Part shown: piece by piece, positions 5,779-7,231 of the stretch | Layout: the number at the start of each line of letters is the position of its first letter | Position numbering within the stretch: the stretch's first letter is position 1 | Origin: an uncultured Clostridia bacterium | GTDB taxonomy: Bacteria; Bacillota; Clostridia; UMGS1883 | Assembly: GCA_947624455.1 (NCBI GenBank) | Contig: CANQKL010000077.1 | Span: 1 to 7,231 of the forward strand | Length of the DNA stretch: 7,231 nt | Direction: 5' to 3' | Position numbers and translations under genes: made by a program | The notes under the pieces: generated by a model | Databases searched by the model: none | What the model saw: only the letters and a program-made list of their open reading frames with translations | Told to the model about the DNA's origin: nothing

Positions 5779-6477
5779 CTATCCGATTTTTTCCCGCATT
5801 TCCTCCAGAATCTTTTTTTCAAGCCTGGATATCTGCACTTGGCTCAGGCCCAAGACCCTGGCCACCTCAGTTTGAGTTCTGCCCCTGAAGTACCGCATGA
5901 CAATAATGACCCTGTCCCTGCCCGGAAGATCCATAATGGCCTGGCGCAGACTAATGCGAGTTAACAGCTCGTCCTCCCTGTCCTCGCCAGGGATCGTGTC
6001 CATAAGCGATATGGGCCGCCCGTCGCCGTCGGAAATACTTCGGTCGATGGAATCGGGCCGACGTACCGCCTCCAGCGCCTCGGTAACTTGGGCTGGAGTT
6101 ACTTCCAGCTGCGCGGCCAGCTCGGACACGGTCATTTCGCCGTCTTTCTCCATCAAACGGCAGGCCCGGCGGGCCAGCTCCTTAAGGTTCCGGCTGACCT
6201 TTATAGCTCCGTCGTCCCGAAGGAAGCGTTTTATCTCCCCCACTATCATAGGCACGGCATAGGTCGAAAATTCCACTCCGTAGCTAAGGTCAAAACGGCG
6301 CACCGCCTTGATAAGTCCTATCGCTCCCAGTTGAAACAAATCGTCGCTCTCGCCCCGGTCACGGAAACGGTTTACGGCGCTGAGGATCAGGCCCCGGTTT
6401 TCTTCGACGAGAGTGTTCATAGCGGCTCTGTCTCCGGATTGAGCGCGGACGATCAGCTCCTTAACTTCCTCCCGCAT
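5779..6477 (-). CDS. sigF: RNA polymerase sigma factor SigF (forespore-specific, SpoIIAC)
   Basis: A 232-residue sigma-70 family factor that directs the first forespore-specific transcription after asymmetric division. Region 2 spans about 15-90, with core-binding DDLFQLGAIGLIKAVRRFD (45-63) and the DNA-melting part FSTYAVPMIVGEIKRFLRDDG around 70-90. Region 3 follows (about 92-165), and region 4.2 carries the -35-recognising helix-turn-helix TQTEVARVLGLSQVQISRLE (201-220). It is slightly shorter at the N-terminus than Bacillus SigF. The spoIIAA-spoIIAB context separates it from the similar SigG. The ATG at 6477 is the only ATG or GTG between the upstream in-frame stop (6496-6498) and the conserved EVKELI segment. 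Its only Shine-Dalgarno match, AAGG (6480-6483), is just 2 bases away, so translation is probably coupled to spoIIAB, which ends 4 bases upstream. Confidence 0.96.
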   Translation of the reverse strand: MREEVKELIVRAQSGDRAAMNTLVEENRGLILSAVNRFRDRGESDDLFQLGAIGLIKAVRRFDLSYGVEFSTYAVPMIVGEIKRFLRDDGAIKVSRNLKELARRACRLMEKDGEMTVSELAAQLEVTPAQVTEALEAVRRPDSIDRSISDGDGRPISLMDTIPGEDREDELLTRISLRQAIMDLPGRDRVIIVMRYFRGRTQTEVARVLGLSQVQISRLEKKILEEMREKIG

Positions 6478-6481
6478 AGCC

Positions 6482-6895
6482 TTACAAACGTTTTTTCATG
6501 GTGACGCGGGTTCCAGCGCCCGGAGAGCTTTCCACCTCAAGCTCGTCCATGAAGCTCTCCATGATAGTGAAGCCCATTCCGCTCCGTTCCTCCTCAGGGC
6601 GGGTAGTAAACATGGGCATCCGCGCCTTTTCTATGTCCTCGATGCCCGCGCCCTGATCGCGGACCGTGACAGTGAGTTCCCGTCCGGAGAGACTAAGCTC
6701 CATTTCCACCGCGCCCTCCGTATCCCGATAACCGTGGATCACAGCGTTGGTCACCGCCTCGCTGACGGCGGTTTTTACGTCCTCGGCGTCCTCCAACGAG
6801 GGATCGAGCGGCAGAATAAAAAACGCCGCCAGACCCCGGGCCAGACTTTCATTGAGGTCCAATGACGGAAATTCTGTTTTAAGATAGTTGTTCAT
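6482..6895 (-). CDS. spoIIAB: Anti-sigma-F factor / serine kinase SpoIIAB
   Basis: A 137-residue GHKL-fold protein that binds and inhibits sigma-F and, using ATP, phosphorylates SpoIIAA. The N box SEAVTNAVIHGY (45-56) contains E46 and N50, the catalytic base and Mg-ATP ligand numbering known from Bacillus SpoIIAB. R20, the residue that contacts both sigma-F and SpoIIAA in the Bacillus/Geobacillus complexes, is present (NESLAR). The G1 box is DQGAG (80-84) and the G2 region FTTRPEEERSGMGFTIM (96-112) forms the ATP lid. I chose ATG at 6895, not the ATG at 6934. The 6895 start overlaps the spoIIAA stop as ATGA, has GGAGGAG (6904-6910) at 8 bases, and gives the conserved N-terminal spacing. All key residues are intact, so the switch should be functional. 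Confidence 0.96.
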   Translation of the reverse strand: MNNYLKTEFPSLDLNESLARGLAAFFILPLDPSLEDAEDVKTAVSEAVTNAVIHGYRDTEGAVEMELSLSGRELTVTVRDQGAGIEDIEKARMPMFTTRPEEERSGMGFTIMESFMDELEVESSPGAGTRVTMKKRL

Positions 6896-7231
6896 CTCAT
6901 GCACTCCTCCACAGCCTTCCTGTAGTCGGGCCATACGCTCACCAACCTGGTGACTCCGCCCAGCTCAAGAATTTTTTTCAGCTTTTGTCCGCTTGCGGCA
7001 AGGGCAAGCTTGCCGCCCAGGGATGTTACGTTTTTCCATCTGCCTATTATCAGTCCTATGCCCGCCGAATCCATAAAGCTTACGCCGGTAAGATCGAGGA
7101 CTAAATGGCGTTTACGGCTGAGTTCAAATTCAATATCTATTTTTTCTCTCATAGCTCCCGCCGAGCTTTGGTCTATCTCCCCATCCAACACCGCCACCAG
7201 TGCGGGGCCGCAGTCAATAAATTCTTTAAGC
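6892..7231 (-). CDS. spoIIAA: Anti-anti-sigma factor SpoIIAA (partial, start beyond the right edge)
   Basis: A STAS-domain protein that releases sigma-F by binding SpoIIAB when unphosphorylated. The frame stays open to the window edge. Upstream of the internal GTG at 7197 it reads LKEFIDCGPALVAVLDGEIDQ, aligning with the first strands of Bacillus SpoIIAA, so that GTG is not the start and only a few residues should be missing. The phosphorylation-site segment VSFMDSAGIG is intact. Its first serine (codon 7066-7068) corresponds to the serine SpoIIAB phosphorylates and SpoIIE dephosphorylates. The later LGGKLALAASGQKLKKILELGG matches the helix and strand order of the STAS fold. The TGA stop at 6894-6892 overlaps the spoIIAB ATG by 4 bases. 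The operon promoter, expected upstream, is outside the window. Confidence 0.93.
   Translation of the reverse strand, partial: LKEFIDCGPALVAVLDGEIDQSSAGAMREKIDIEFELSRKRHLVLDLTGVSFMDSAGIGLIIGRWKNVTSLGGKLALAASGQKLKKILELGGVTRLVSVWPDYRKAVEECMR
6904..6910 (-). promoter_or_regulatory. Ribosome binding site that fixes the spoIIAB start
   Basis: GGAGGAG on the minus strand, inside the end of spoIIAA, sits 8 bases before the ATG at 6895. It supports that start over the in-frame ATG at 6934 and indicates coupled translation of the two switch partners. Confidence 0.8.

Noticed and set aside
5634..5822. 62-codon minus-strand frame overlapping the sigF end
   Set aside because: It overlaps sigF out of frame and then runs through the nested inverted repeat, so its residues are dictated by repeat arms. 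There is no good ribosome binding site at its ATG. It is kept only as a finding about possible repeat-derived annotation.
6896..6934. ATG at 6934 as the spoIIAB start
   Set aside because: It lies deep within spoIIAA and would add 13 residues without family support. The ATG at 6895 has an ideal ribosome binding site.
7195..7197. GTG at 7197 as the spoIIAA start
   Set aside because: The upstream codons to the window edge continue the STAS-domain N-terminus, so this is an internal valine.
1..7231. tRNA, rRNA, CRISPR arrays, transposases, phage genes
   Set aside because: No cloverleaf-like segments, regularly spaced direct repeats or mobile-element proteins are visible on either strand.

Overview
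All recognisable genes lie on the minus strand, so transcription reads from high to low coordinates. The window looks like the chromosome of an endospore-forming Clostridia-type Firmicute. The reasons are a spoIIA sporulation locus (spoIIAA-spoIIAB-sigF), a transketolase split into two polypeptides, a Mini-RNase III, a PcrA-type helicase, strong GGAGG-like ribosome binding sites and a consensus sigma-A promoter. The moderately GC-rich coding DNA would suit an Oscillospiraceae-like lineage, but that placement is inference only.

Layout in transcription order. (1) 7231-5779: the spoIIA operon. SpoIIAA is cut by the right edge of the window and overlaps spoIIAB by an ATGA; sigF follows after 4 bases. 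These three genes form the partner-switching module that holds sigma-F inactive until the forespore forms. (2) 5778-5370: 409 bases without a convincing gene, rich in inverted repeats. It holds a nested three-way-junction inverted repeat (5627-5719), a perfect 11-bp hairpin (5574-5603) that probably ends spoIIA transcription, two shorter symmetric elements, and a near-consensus promoter (5411-5439) reading into mrnC. (3) 5369-3181: a tight three-gene operon, mrnC, then the N-terminal and C-terminal transketolase subunits, with gaps of 5 and 3 bases. (4) 3180-3003: a 178-base gap with a perfect 11-bp hairpin just upstream of pcrA. (5) 3002-1: pcrA, a YqeM-like class I methyltransferase, and the first six codons of another gene running off the left edge.

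The genes are conserved housekeeping and sporulation functions: forespore-specific transcription control, 23S rRNA 3' processing, the non-oxidative pentose phosphate pathway, and DNA repair/replication. I see no phage genes, transposase, CRISPR array or novel multi-gene system. The part least explained by known genes is the structured spacer between sigF and mrnC, which resembles a small repeat element or structured RNA.

Several starts were moved from the longest open frame: transketolase N-subunit to GTG at 4959, spoIIAB to ATG at 6895, and the methyltransferase to ATG at 771. SpoIIAA has no true start inside the window.
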